Shown: positions 1 to 5,406 of the stretch, piece after piece
Position numbering within the stretch: the stretch's first letter is position 1
How the letters are laid out: each line of letters starts with the position of its first letter
Origin: Gammaproteobacteria bacterium
GTDB taxonomy: Bacteria > Pseudomonadota > Gammaproteobacteria > Pseudomonadales > Pseudohongiellaceae
DNA: 7,831 bases
NCBI GenBank assembly: GCA_003514305.1
Contig: DORE01000104.1
Span: forward strand, 1 to 7,831
Direction of reading: 5' to 3'
Notes under the pieces: model-generated
The model's database searches: none
Told to the model about the DNA's origin: nothing
The model's input: the letters and a program-made list of their open reading frames with translations, nothing else
Made by a program: the position numbers and the translations under genes

Positions 1-104
1 TTGCCGAGCGTGAACCATTGTTCAGCCTCTTGAGCAGAAAGTAGGCCTGAACTCGTCAGAATAAGGAGGGCCAAAAAGACCTTCTTTAAATCAATAGCTT
101 GCAT
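1..104 (-). CDS. N-terminal fragment of an exported protein, cut by the window edge
   Basis: Reading leftward from the ATG at 104 there are 34 open codons up to the window edge. The start is well supported by AGGGAG (111-116 on the complement), six bases upstream. The peptide begins with a Lys-containing n-region (MQAIDLKK) and a hydrophobic core (VFLALLILTSSGLL), followed by a likely signal-peptidase site near SAQ, so the product should be exported to the periplasm or beyond. The visible mature start, EAEQWFTLG, is too short to assign. It does resemble the Trp-x-Thr-x-Gly opening of PQQ quinoproteins, which the neighbouring dehydrogenase also shows (NWLTYNG). A second quinoprotein is therefore a possible but weak guess. 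It reads in the same direction as the thioesterase, 156 bases downstream of that gene's stop, so it may belong to the same unit or have its own promoter. Confidence 0.7.
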   Translation of the reverse strand, partial: MQAIDLKKVFLALLILTSSGLLSAQEAEQWFTLG

Positions 105-110
105 GGATTT

Positions 111-116
111 CTCCCT
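111..116 (-). promoter_or_regulatory. Ribosome binding site of the edge-truncated gene
   Basis: The complement reads AGGGAG six bases before the ATG at 104. This is a strong Shine-Dalgarno match at normal spacing. It is the main evidence that the short open frame at the left edge is a real gene, because the frame itself is too short to judge by homology. Confidence 0.65.
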
Positions 117-163
117 AAGTTACAAAAATCGGAGCGCACGACAATGAGCCCCGAACACACATC

Positions 164-183
164 CTCAAGCTATCTTGCTTGAG
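164..183. repeat. Perfect 7-bp inverted repeat CTCAAGC-TATCTT-GCTTGAG
   Basis: CTCAAGC (164-170) and GCTTGAG (177-183) pair perfectly around a six-base loop. The repeat lies in the 156-base gap between the thioesterase stop and the start of the edge-truncated gene. As RNA it would form a stable hairpin on either strand. It is not followed by a T-run in either direction, so it is a poor intrinsic terminator. An operator or an mRNA end-stabilising hairpin fits as well. The core TCAAGC/GCTTGA recurs at 751-764. The palindrome GCTTAAGC at 228-235 lies nearby. Confidence 0.45.
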
Positions 184-260
184 CGAAAAGACTTTAGATT
201 ATCCGGCTTTTTAACTGGATTCCAAGGGCTTAAGCTATGTGAAAAGAAATAAAGTTTGAC

Positions 261-713
261 TTACCCCTGGCCAATTGGTTTGCTAATCATCAGATACGTC
301 TCCTTAAATGCTTGCGGCATGCGCACGGCCTTACCCGTATCAAGGTTGGTGCACACGAATTTGAAATGCCCGCGAGCTAGAGTCCGGCCAGATTTCGGAT
401 GAAGAATCTGAAACTGACGACCCAGTCTGACACGCCCATCTGGATCAACAATCCACGTAGCGACATCTAGTTCATCTCCTTCATAGGCTGAACTAAGCAG
501 CTGCACATCAAAACTGATCGCGGCCATGCCGCGGGCCATTTTTTTGCAGGTCTCTTCATCAAGACCAAGAGAGGCCGAATGCGCGAACGCACAGTCGATC
601 ATCCACTGAACGTAGTTGTGAGTGGACACGTGGCCATACCCATCGACATGCTCGGCATTAGCTATTACTGAGATGATGAAAGCATGCGTTCTGTCCCAAA
701 GTGGTTCGGACAC
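261..713 (-). CDS. Acyl-CoA thioesterase, 4HBT/YbgC-like hotdog family
   Basis: This 150-residue protein has the length and layout of single-domain hotdog thioesterases (YbgC/FadM/4-hydroxybenzoyl-CoA thioesterase type), which hydrolyse acyl-CoA to the free acid and CoA in the cytoplasm. The diagnostic N-terminal segment is HVDGYGHVSTHNYVQWM (residues 22-38). Asp24 sits where the family keeps its catalytic Asp, and His28/Asn33 fit the conserved GHV-x3-N pattern. The following helix and the strand with RVRLGRQF (about residues 94-101) are also typical. No signal peptide is visible. The start is GTG, preceded by AAGGGGGG (717-724 on the complement); no better start exists nearby. The gene lies 92 bases after the quinoprotein gene on the same strand and probably ends that transcription unit. 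The acyl substrate cannot be read from sequence; an acid derived from the quinoprotein's alcohol is a guess. Confidence 0.85.
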   Translation of the reverse strand: MSEPLWDRTHAFIISVIANAEHVDGYGHVSTHNYVQWMIDCAFAHSASLGLDEETCKKMARGMAAISFDVQLLSSAYEGDELDVATWIVDPDGRVRLGRQFQILHPKSGRTLARGHFKFVCTNLDTGKAVRMPQAFKETYLMISKPIGQG

Positions 714-750
714 AGACCCCCCTTGAATAAGGACACTGCGGGCGCATAAA

Positions 751-764
751 TCAAGCTGGCTTGA
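751..764. repeat. Compact inverted repeat TCAAG-CTGG-CTTGA
   Basis: TCAAG (751-755) and CTTGA (760-764) form a five-base stem with a four-base loop between the quinoprotein stop and the thioesterase start. Read as half-sites, TCAAGC and GCTTGA are the same pair found at 164-183, here two bases apart instead of six. On the transcribed minus strand it is followed only by TTT, so it would be at most a weak attenuator between the two genes. Confidence 0.3.
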
Positions 765-805
765 ATGGCTACAAAGTCAAACAATGAGCGCCCCCCAGAT
801 AAAAG

Positions 806-2467
806 TTAACCTTTCAAGGCGAAAGTAAAAAGACTGTTGCCCGAAATAATCGAGACATATTGGACGCCATCAACCATGTAAGTTATGGGTGCCATAACTA
901 TCTGACCACCCAAATTTTTATGAAAGAGCAGCTCTCCGTTATGCGCGTTGAGCACATGAAAATAGCCTTCCCGACCTCCGGTTATTAATAGATCAGTGGC
1001 GGTGGTCAGCATGCCACTGTCACTGACATCGTACTGTTCAAATTCCCAAACCTCTTCTCCGGTGTTCGGATCCATGGCCTTGAGCGATGCATGTCCGACT
1101 TCATCCGTCCAATTATTAACAGGATTTGTGCGCCCGATACCAATCGTCGGGGCATCCGGCGCCGGAGCTAGTACACTGAATCCGCCTCCAAGAAAGGCCC
1201 TACCAGGTTCGTATTCCTGCTCCTCTGAGCGGTAAATTGTTGCGTAATCCTCCCAGGCACTGAAGTAAAAAAGACCAGTACGCGGGCTGAAGGAAGGCGG
1301 GTACCAGTTCGTACCCCCTTGATTACCGGGATAGGTTGGCATGCCATCAGGCTGAGGAGTAATTATCGGCCGGCAGTTCTCATCAAGGCCACTCGACCAG
1401 TTCACTTGAACATATGGCTTGGCAACTAAGCACTCACCTGACGTTCTGTCGAGAACATAGAAATAGCCGTTACGATTCGCCCACATCATTACCCTTTTGG
1501 GCATGCCGTTCCAATTTAGATCCGCGAGTACCGGCACTTGGACAGCATCGTAGTCGTAAGGATCATTCGGCGTGAATTGAAAATACCACTCGAGTTCGCC
1601 CGTATCGACATTTAAAGCGATAACTGAATCAGAATAGAGATTATCGCCTGGACGCTGCTCGTTGTTCCAGTCAGGCCCAGGATTACCGACTCCCCAGTAA
1701 ACCTGATTCTGCTCTACATCAAATGATCCGGTTATCCAGACTGGCGCACCACCATGCATCCAATCGTCGTCCTGCCAGGATTCATGACCGGGTTCGCCCG
1801 GGCCCGGGATGGTGAATGTTTTCCAGGCCTGCTCTCCAGTGTCTGCATGGTACGCAGCGACGTAACCCCTGATACCGAATTCTCCTCCACCCACGCCAAC
1901 GATCACTTTGTCTTTCACCGCCAATGGAGCCATAGTCACGGAGTTAGCACGCGCCACGTCACCCACTTCAGTATTCCATAGCACTTCGCCATTGATTCGG
2001 TCTAAGGCAAGCAACCGAGCATCCAGTGTCCCCATAAACACTTTGTCTCCAAGAATCGCGACTCCTCGATTGTTCGCTCCGCAACACACGCGTGCCCTTT
2101 CATCAGGCGTATGCACATATTTCCAGAAAACCCTTCCAGTGATCGCATCAAGCGCCATGACGCTGTTCGGACGCTCGGTTACATACATGATGCCATCAAC
2201 CACGATAGGGTTGGATTGCCAAGCGCCAAACACCTGATTTTGCAGCACCCATTTCAACTCAAGGTCGCGTATATTTTCTTGATTGATTTGATCAAGAAGG
2301 CTAAAGCGCTGACTCATATAACTTCCGTTGTACGTCAGCCAATTTTGTGGCTCATCGACTGCGTTCAGAATGCGGTCGAAGGGAACCTGGGCATTTGCTT
2401 GGCAAAAGGTTTGGCTCACCAATAAGAGCACCAAGCAGTTCTTTATTGCAGATTTAGCGATATCCAT
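806..2467 (-). CDS. PQQ-dependent alcohol dehydrogenase (quinoprotein), lanthanide-type active site
   Basis: A periplasmic eight-bladed propeller enzyme of the methanol/ethanol dehydrogenase family, expected to oxidise an alcohol and pass electrons from PQQ to a cytochrome c. From the preferred ATG it has 553 residues: signal peptide 1-26 (cleavage after QANA), then the family opening NWLTYNG and SLLDQIN. Active-site features line up by eye with methanol dehydrogenase: the adjacent Cys pair 128-129, metal-ligand Glu196 in GGGEFGIRGY, Asn262 in GVGNPGPDWNN, Asp305 in PYDYDAV and Arg332 in NRNGYFYVLDR. Asp307, two residues after the catalytic Asp305, is the extra ligand typical of lanthanide enzymes (XoxF, PedH). 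TNWYPPSFSPRTG (386-398) is another family signature. There is no fused heme domain; the cytochrome gene ends 26 bases upstream. An ATG at 2491 would add eight residues, but the start at 2467 has AAAGG eight bases before it and gives a cleaner signal peptide. The substrate is unknown. Confidence 0.92.
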   Translation of the reverse strand: MDIAKSAIKNCLVLLLVSQTFCQANAQVPFDRILNAVDEPQNWLTYNGSYMSQRFSLLDQINQENIRDLELKWVLQNQVFGAWQSNPIVVDGIMYVTERPNSVMALDAITGRVFWKYVHTPDERARVCCGANNRGVAILGDKVFMGTLDARLLALDRINGEVLWNTEVGDVARANSVTMAPLAVKDKVIVGVGGGEFGIRGYVAAYHADTGEQAWKTFTIPGPGEPGHESWQDDDWMHGGAPVWITGSFDVEQNQVYWGVGNPGPDWNNEQRPGDNLYSDSVIALNVDTGELEWYFQFTPNDPYDYDAVQVPVLADLNWNGMPKRVMMWANRNGYFYVLDRTSGECLVAKPYVQVNWSSGLDENCRPIITPQPDGMPTYPGNQGGTNWYPPSFSPRTGLFYFSAWEDYATIYRSEEQEYEPGRAFLGGGFSVLAPAPDAPTIGIGRTNPVNNWTDEVGHASLKAMDPNTGEEVWEFEQYDVSDSGMLTTATDLLITGGREGYFHVLNAHNGELLFHKNLGGQIVMAPITYMVDGVQYVSIISGNSLFTFALKG

Positions 2468-2475
2468 TATTCCAG

Positions 2476-2480
2476 CCTTT
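2476..2480 (-). promoter_or_regulatory. Ribosome binding site that favours the inner start of the quinoprotein gene
   Basis: The complement reads AAAGG eight bases before the ATG at 2467. The alternative ATG at 2491 has only GTAGGG directly abutting it and GGGG ten bases away. Together with the signal peptide shape, this decides for 2467. Confidence 0.5.
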
Positions 2481-2493
2481 GAGCAGTACATCC

Positions 2494-3294
2494 CTACACA
2501 TCCCCGTCTAAAGTCAGCAAATACGCAATGACGTCAGCCACTTCAGCCGGAGTCAGATGCGTCGGCCCCTTGCTTGGGGCCTCGCTTATCTCATAGGTCA
2601 CAAGATCGGACTTGATCAGTGATCGCAATTGTTCGTTCGAATCTATAAGCTGTACCGTGTAAGTATCCTCGTTCAGCCTTCGTCCAGTGATAGTCTCCTC
2701 ATTCCTGGTTACTATCCTGACGGGGCGATTGATGGGCAAAATCGCTGCGGCAGGATCAATCAGATTCAATTGTAAACTGGCTGGCGAGCGCTGAACGCCG
2801 ATCGCGCTCAAATCAGGAGCGATTCGCGGACCCGTGCCGTTTACGCGATGGCAACTCGCGCATTCCCCCTTGCCCTGAAAAAGTGCTAACCCACGCCCTG
2901 CATCTCCTATAGGAATAGCGACCCCATCCGGGTCCAGGCCAGCCCTTATATAGGCTATCACCCCGCTCAACTCAGTTTCTCGCAAATCAAACGCCGGCAT
3001 CTGCCCCTGAGCCCGACCTTCGGAGATAACACTCCTCAAATCATCGTCCGACTGAGCTGAACGAAACTCACCCCGAGCTAGATTTATACCGCTGACGAGA
3101 TCACCCTGCGGTCCGTGACACAATGCGCATTCCCGTGAATAGACTCGCAGGCCTGCCTGAATTGCTTCCGAAGTGTATTGATGATCCCCCAACTCTTGAG
3201 CCCGTCCAAAGATTGAAAAGGTAATAGTCAGGCCGGCCATGCCTGCTAATAAACTGATTTTTGGATAACGAATGCCATTTAGCCGTATGCTCAT
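2494..3294 (-). CDS. Periplasmic diheme cytochrome c, probable electron acceptor of the quinoprotein
   Basis: This 266-residue protein carries a signal peptide (about 1-32, hydrophobic from Ile13 to Phe29) and two heme-attachment motifs: CALCH (56-60) and CASCH (145-149). The first domain (about 38-120) is a normal class I cytochrome c, with Met99 in GQMPAFD as the likely axial ligand and a closing helix ending AYIRAGL. The second domain (about 132-266) resembles the Pirellula/Verrucomicrobium-type heme-binding domain (TIGR02603), with CHRVNGTGPRIAPDLSAIG and a middle strand set (ETITGRRLNEDTYTVQLID). That family usually has Ser-Leu-Met-Pro; here the spot reads SEAP (237-240) and no Met exists after residue 99. 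The start at 3294 has AGG seven bases upstream. It is the first gene of a minus-strand unit with the quinoprotein, 26 bases downstream, which itself has no heme domain, so a redox-partner role is likely but inferred. Confidence 0.9.
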   Translation of the reverse strand: MSIRLNGIRYPKISLLAGMAGLTITFSIFGRAQELGDHQYTSEAIQAGLRVYSRECALCHGPQGDLVSGINLARGEFRSAQSDDDLRSVISEGRAQGQMPAFDLRETELSGVIAYIRAGLDPDGVAIPIGDAGRGLALFQGKGECASCHRVNGTGPRIAPDLSAIGVQRSPASLQLNLIDPAAAILPINRPVRIVTRNEETITGRRLNEDTYTVQLIDSNEQLRSLIKSDLVTYEISEAPSKGPTHLTPAEVADVIAYLLTLDGDV

Positions 3295-3360
3295 ACTGAT
3301 ACCTGTAATGCTTGAACACCTAACTAAAGCATATAGCCTTGCCGTGGGCAGGTCTATAAA

Positions 3361-3397
3361 GGAAACACCTGGAATACAGCATTCTAGCCCAGGTTCC
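3361..3397. repeat. Nested inverted repeat centred on 3380
   Basis: ACCTGG at 3367-3372 and CCAGGT at 3389-3394 form the outer arms. GAAT (3372-3375) and ATTC (3381-3384) form inner arms around ACAGC. A further GGAA (3361-3364) can pair with TTCC (3394-3397) if three bases bulge out. It lies about 75 bases upstream of the cytochrome start and 140 upstream of the hydrolase start, which suits an operator or a folded leader. The function is not known. Confidence 0.45.
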
Positions 3398-3523
3398 TAA
3401 ACAAAATCGGGTTTGTTATATTTAGATCGCGTATGCTGTAGGCGTCTCCGCCGAACATTAAAGTCCAGCGTCAGTCCCTTGGCGATGGAGACAACACGAA
3501 GCCTGATTAAGAAAAAAGATAAC

Positions 3524-3527
3524 GAGG
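3524..3527 (+). promoter_or_regulatory. Ribosome binding site of the PET-hydrolase-like gene
   Basis: GAGG nine bases before the ATG at 3537. It supports this start, which also gives a complete signal peptide. Confidence 0.5.
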
Positions 3528-3536
3528 TAACCCACG

Positions 3537-4442
3537 ATGACGCTGTTACGGGAAAAAGCATTACGAAACGCAAGTATAGTCTCTCTGATTGTCGGCTTGG
3601 TGATCTCTTCACACAAGCTTTATGCACAGGACAATAGCCAGGGCCGCTATCGCCCCGAGGGCAGACAAATAGGTTTGGCAATAGGCCGAGAATTCGATGA
3701 AAGACTCTACGAAGTGCGTACCTACAAACCCACGGTCAACTCCGAAGCGTTTGCAGGAGTGATGGCCTTCTACCCGTTGACCCTGAGTTTCGATCCGCCT
3801 AACGGAGCCGTAGCATTTGTACCTGGCTTCAGAGCACCAGCATCACTCTACGAATGGTGGGGCCCTGCTTTGGCATCTCTTGGATATTCAGTATTCATTC
3901 TTGAAACCAACACACCGACTGACACACTTTCTGCTAGGGCTGATGCACTGATCGCAGCAGTCGACTTCATCAAGTCTGAAAATCAAAATTCGACCGCGCC
4001 AGTGGCAAACAAGATTGATCTCGAAAAGATTGCGATTATGGGCCATTCGATGGGAGGCGGCGCATCTCTGATCGCCGCCACTCAATTAGGAGATGACATT
4101 AAGGCTGTCATCCCGCTAGCGTTGTATTGCTGTGAGCCTGGCCAATCCTTCAGTGGTGATTACAGCAGCCTTACAGTGCCTGTCATGATCGTCGCCAGTG
4201 CCGAAGACAAGGTCGCCCCACCCGCTGATCATGCCAAATTGCTTTACGACTCTATCGCTGGCAGCAAGACCTACGTCGAATTCGCAAGCGGTGACCACAT
4301 GTTCGTCTCAAATAGTGGCGAGGAAAAGGCTGCACTCAGCCGTTTCGTTCTAGCTTTCTTGAAGGACAAACTGGACGGCAGGAGTCATTTGGAAAGTCTT
4401 GACAACGCAGGCGCGAAGCTGACCCTACTCCTGACAGAGTAA
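3537..4442 (+). CDS. Exported PET-hydrolase/cutinase-like alpha/beta hydrolase
   Basis: A 301-residue serine hydrolase with a signal peptide (hydrophobic 13-24, likely cleavage after KLYA at 30). The rest follows bacterial PET hydrolases and cutinases segment by segment: VAFVPGF (92-98) for the oxyanion loop, WWGPALASLGY (107-117), ETNTPTD (123-129), nucleophile elbow GHSMGGGASL (169-178) with Ser171, IKAVIPLALY (188-197), Asp224 in AEDKVAP and His254 in SGDHMF. Phe98 and Met172 would form the oxyanion hole. The segment that carries the clamping Trp of Ideonella PETase (APW) reads ALYCC here, so Tyr197 replaces Trp and the only two Cys of the mature protein (198-199) are adjacent; the two disulfides of that enzyme are therefore absent. 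The enzyme should cleave ester or polyester bonds outside the cytoplasm, but the real substrate is unknown and a short-ester or dienelactone-type hydrolase remains possible. It is divergent from the cytochrome-quinoprotein unit. Confidence 0.88.
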   Translation: MTLLREKALRNASIVSLIVGLVISSHKLYAQDNSQGRYRPEGRQIGLAIGREFDERLYEVRTYKPTVNSEAFAGVMAFYPLTLSFDPPNGAVAFVPGFRAPASLYEWWGPALASLGYSVFILETNTPTDTLSARADALIAAVDFIKSENQNSTAPVANKIDLEKIAIMGHSMGGGASLIAATQLGDDIKAVIPLALYCCEPGQSFSGDYSSLTVPVMIVASAEDKVAPPADHAKLLYDSIAGSKTYVEFASGDHMFVSNSGEEKAALSRFVLAFLKDKLDGRSHLESLDNAGAKLTLLLTE

Positions 4443-4593
4443 AGCAAGCCTGGCTCCATCGGAGGCGGAACGCAGATATTTCCCCTGATTTTTGTCACTT
4501 GCGCTTGTGTGCTACTTCCTCGCAGCATCGACCCGGCCAAACTGCCAACAAGTTGAGCTTCGATAACACTGACTAGTTTAAGCTCGGCACAGG

Positions 4594-5406
4594 CTAGCTG
4601 CGATCATTTCGGCCGCGATTCAGTTCCCAGAGCTTCGCATATTTCATGAAGTTGTAAAATGCGAAATTCATGCTGGTAAGAAGTCCATCTGCTCCGTCGA
4701 GAAAATGGCCCTTGAAAAAATAGACTTGGATGAAGGACGCAGGAAAAATTACAACGAGCGTCAGAACAGACACGCGATTGTGCTTCTCGAACTTATCCTC
4801 GGCCTTGGCTTGACTGTACTTATTAGATTTATCGATCCGTTTGGAGTAGGTCAGATTCTCATGATGATTAATCGATGCGCTGGTGTGCTCTATCTTTCCG
4901 GCGATCGTGATACTTTCATGAACTCGTCTAGGCTCATAATGACCGACACTTTTGCGGAAAAGTCTGACCAGACGATCTTCACCACCAAAGTGACGAGGAC
5001 GCCTTCCCCAGCGATACAATGTCCGAGTTGACTCCAAAGCGTCAACCTCGTCCTCTGAAACCACGCGCATGATTTCTTCTAAATAAGCATCCGTCACGAT
5101 CTCATCTGCGTCAATGTTGAGTACCCAATCATTGCGACATAGGCTCAAGGCATGTGCTTTCTGCTCACTGAATCCATTCCACGAATGGTAGCTAGAGGCG
5201 ACGTTTTCATACTGCCGGGCCAATTCAACGGTCCCATCAGTACTGCCGCTATCTACCAGGACGACTTCATCGAATTCCACCAGACGATCAAGACAGGCGC
5301 CGATATTCCGTGCTTCATTTAACGTGATTATGTAAACGCTGACTGGAATTTTCTGAAACATTTGTGGAGCCCATGCAGATAGGAATTTATTGGGACGCCG
5401 ACTCAC
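4594..5406 (-). CDS. Glycosyltransferase family 2, WaaE/KdtX-like, lipopolysaccharide core
   Basis: This 270-residue protein has a GT-A fold start, VSVYIITLNEARNIGACLD (22-40), then VVLVDSGSTDGT (48-59), and the metal/nucleotide-sugar site NIDADE (97-102) with the Asp-x-Asp at 99-101. RLVRLFRK (145-152) and the RRVHE motif (160-164) match WaaE-type enzymes, which add a beta-linked sugar to the inner core of lipopolysaccharide at the cytoplasmic face. The C-terminal third contains a hydrophobic stretch (about 212-232) and an aromatic-rich tail (FAFYNFMKYAKLW), consistent with membrane association and typical of that subgroup. The start used is GTG, overlapping the stop of the upstream GT9 gene as TAGTG, which suggests coupled translation; it has no strong ribosome site. 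ATG at 5361 (residue 16) is an alternative and would give a 255-residue protein nearer the usual size. It is convergent with the hydrolase gene. The exact sugar cannot be read from sequence. Confidence 0.85.
   Translation of the reverse strand: MSRRPNKFLSAWAPQMFQKIPVSVYIITLNEARNIGACLDRLVEFDEVVLVDSGSTDGTVELARQYENVASSYHSWNGFSEQKAHALSLCRNDWVLNIDADEIVTDAYLEEIMRVVSEDEVDALESTRTLYRWGRRPRHFGGEDRLVRLFRKSVGHYEPRRVHESITIAGKIEHTSASINHHENLTYSKRIDKSNKYSQAKAEDKFEKHNRVSVLTLVVIFPASFIQVYFFKGHFLDGADGLLTSMNFAFYNFMKYAKLWELNRGRNDRS

Larger units (their letters stand above)
3295..3536. promoter_or_regulatory. Divergent control region between the cytochrome-quinoprotein unit and the hydrolase gene
   Basis: The 242 bases between the two divergent starts must hold the promoters of both units. 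Three inverted repeats are visible. ACCTGG (3367-3372) pairs with CCAGGT (3389-3394) and encloses a second pair, GAAT/ATTC. AACAAA (3400-3405) pairs with TTTGTT (3412-3417). GTCTCC (3444-3449) pairs with GGAGAC (3487-3492), continued by GCC/GGC across a three-base bulge, in what would be the hydrolase leader. The AT-rich stretch TATATT (3417-3422) is a possible plus-strand -10 and TATATG (complement, about 3330-3335) a possible minus-strand -10, but neither has a good -35. The repeats could be operators of a shared regulator; no known regulator site was recognised. Confidence 0.5.

Noticed and set aside
1754..2531. Several plus-strand frames of 67-109 codons opposite the quinoprotein
   Set aside because: They overlap one another and lie antisense to a clearly conserved gene. 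None shows a ribosome site or a protein motif.
3101..3319. Minus-strand frame of 72 codons overlapping the cytochrome N-terminus
   Set aside because: It is a shadow of the cytochrome gene, whose frame contains the CxxCH motif and signal peptide.
3413..3637. Plus-strand frame of 74 codons overlapping the start of the hydrolase
   Set aside because: It runs through the divergent promoter region and into the hydrolase in another frame. It is rich in Arg, Lys and Ser with no recognisable motif, and the hydrolase frame is far better supported.
4553..4587. Inverted repeat GAGCTT/AAGCTC between the convergent hydrolase and GT2 genes as a bidirectional terminator
   Set aside because: The arms are six bases with a 19-base loop and no T-run follows on either strand, so it is too weak to call.
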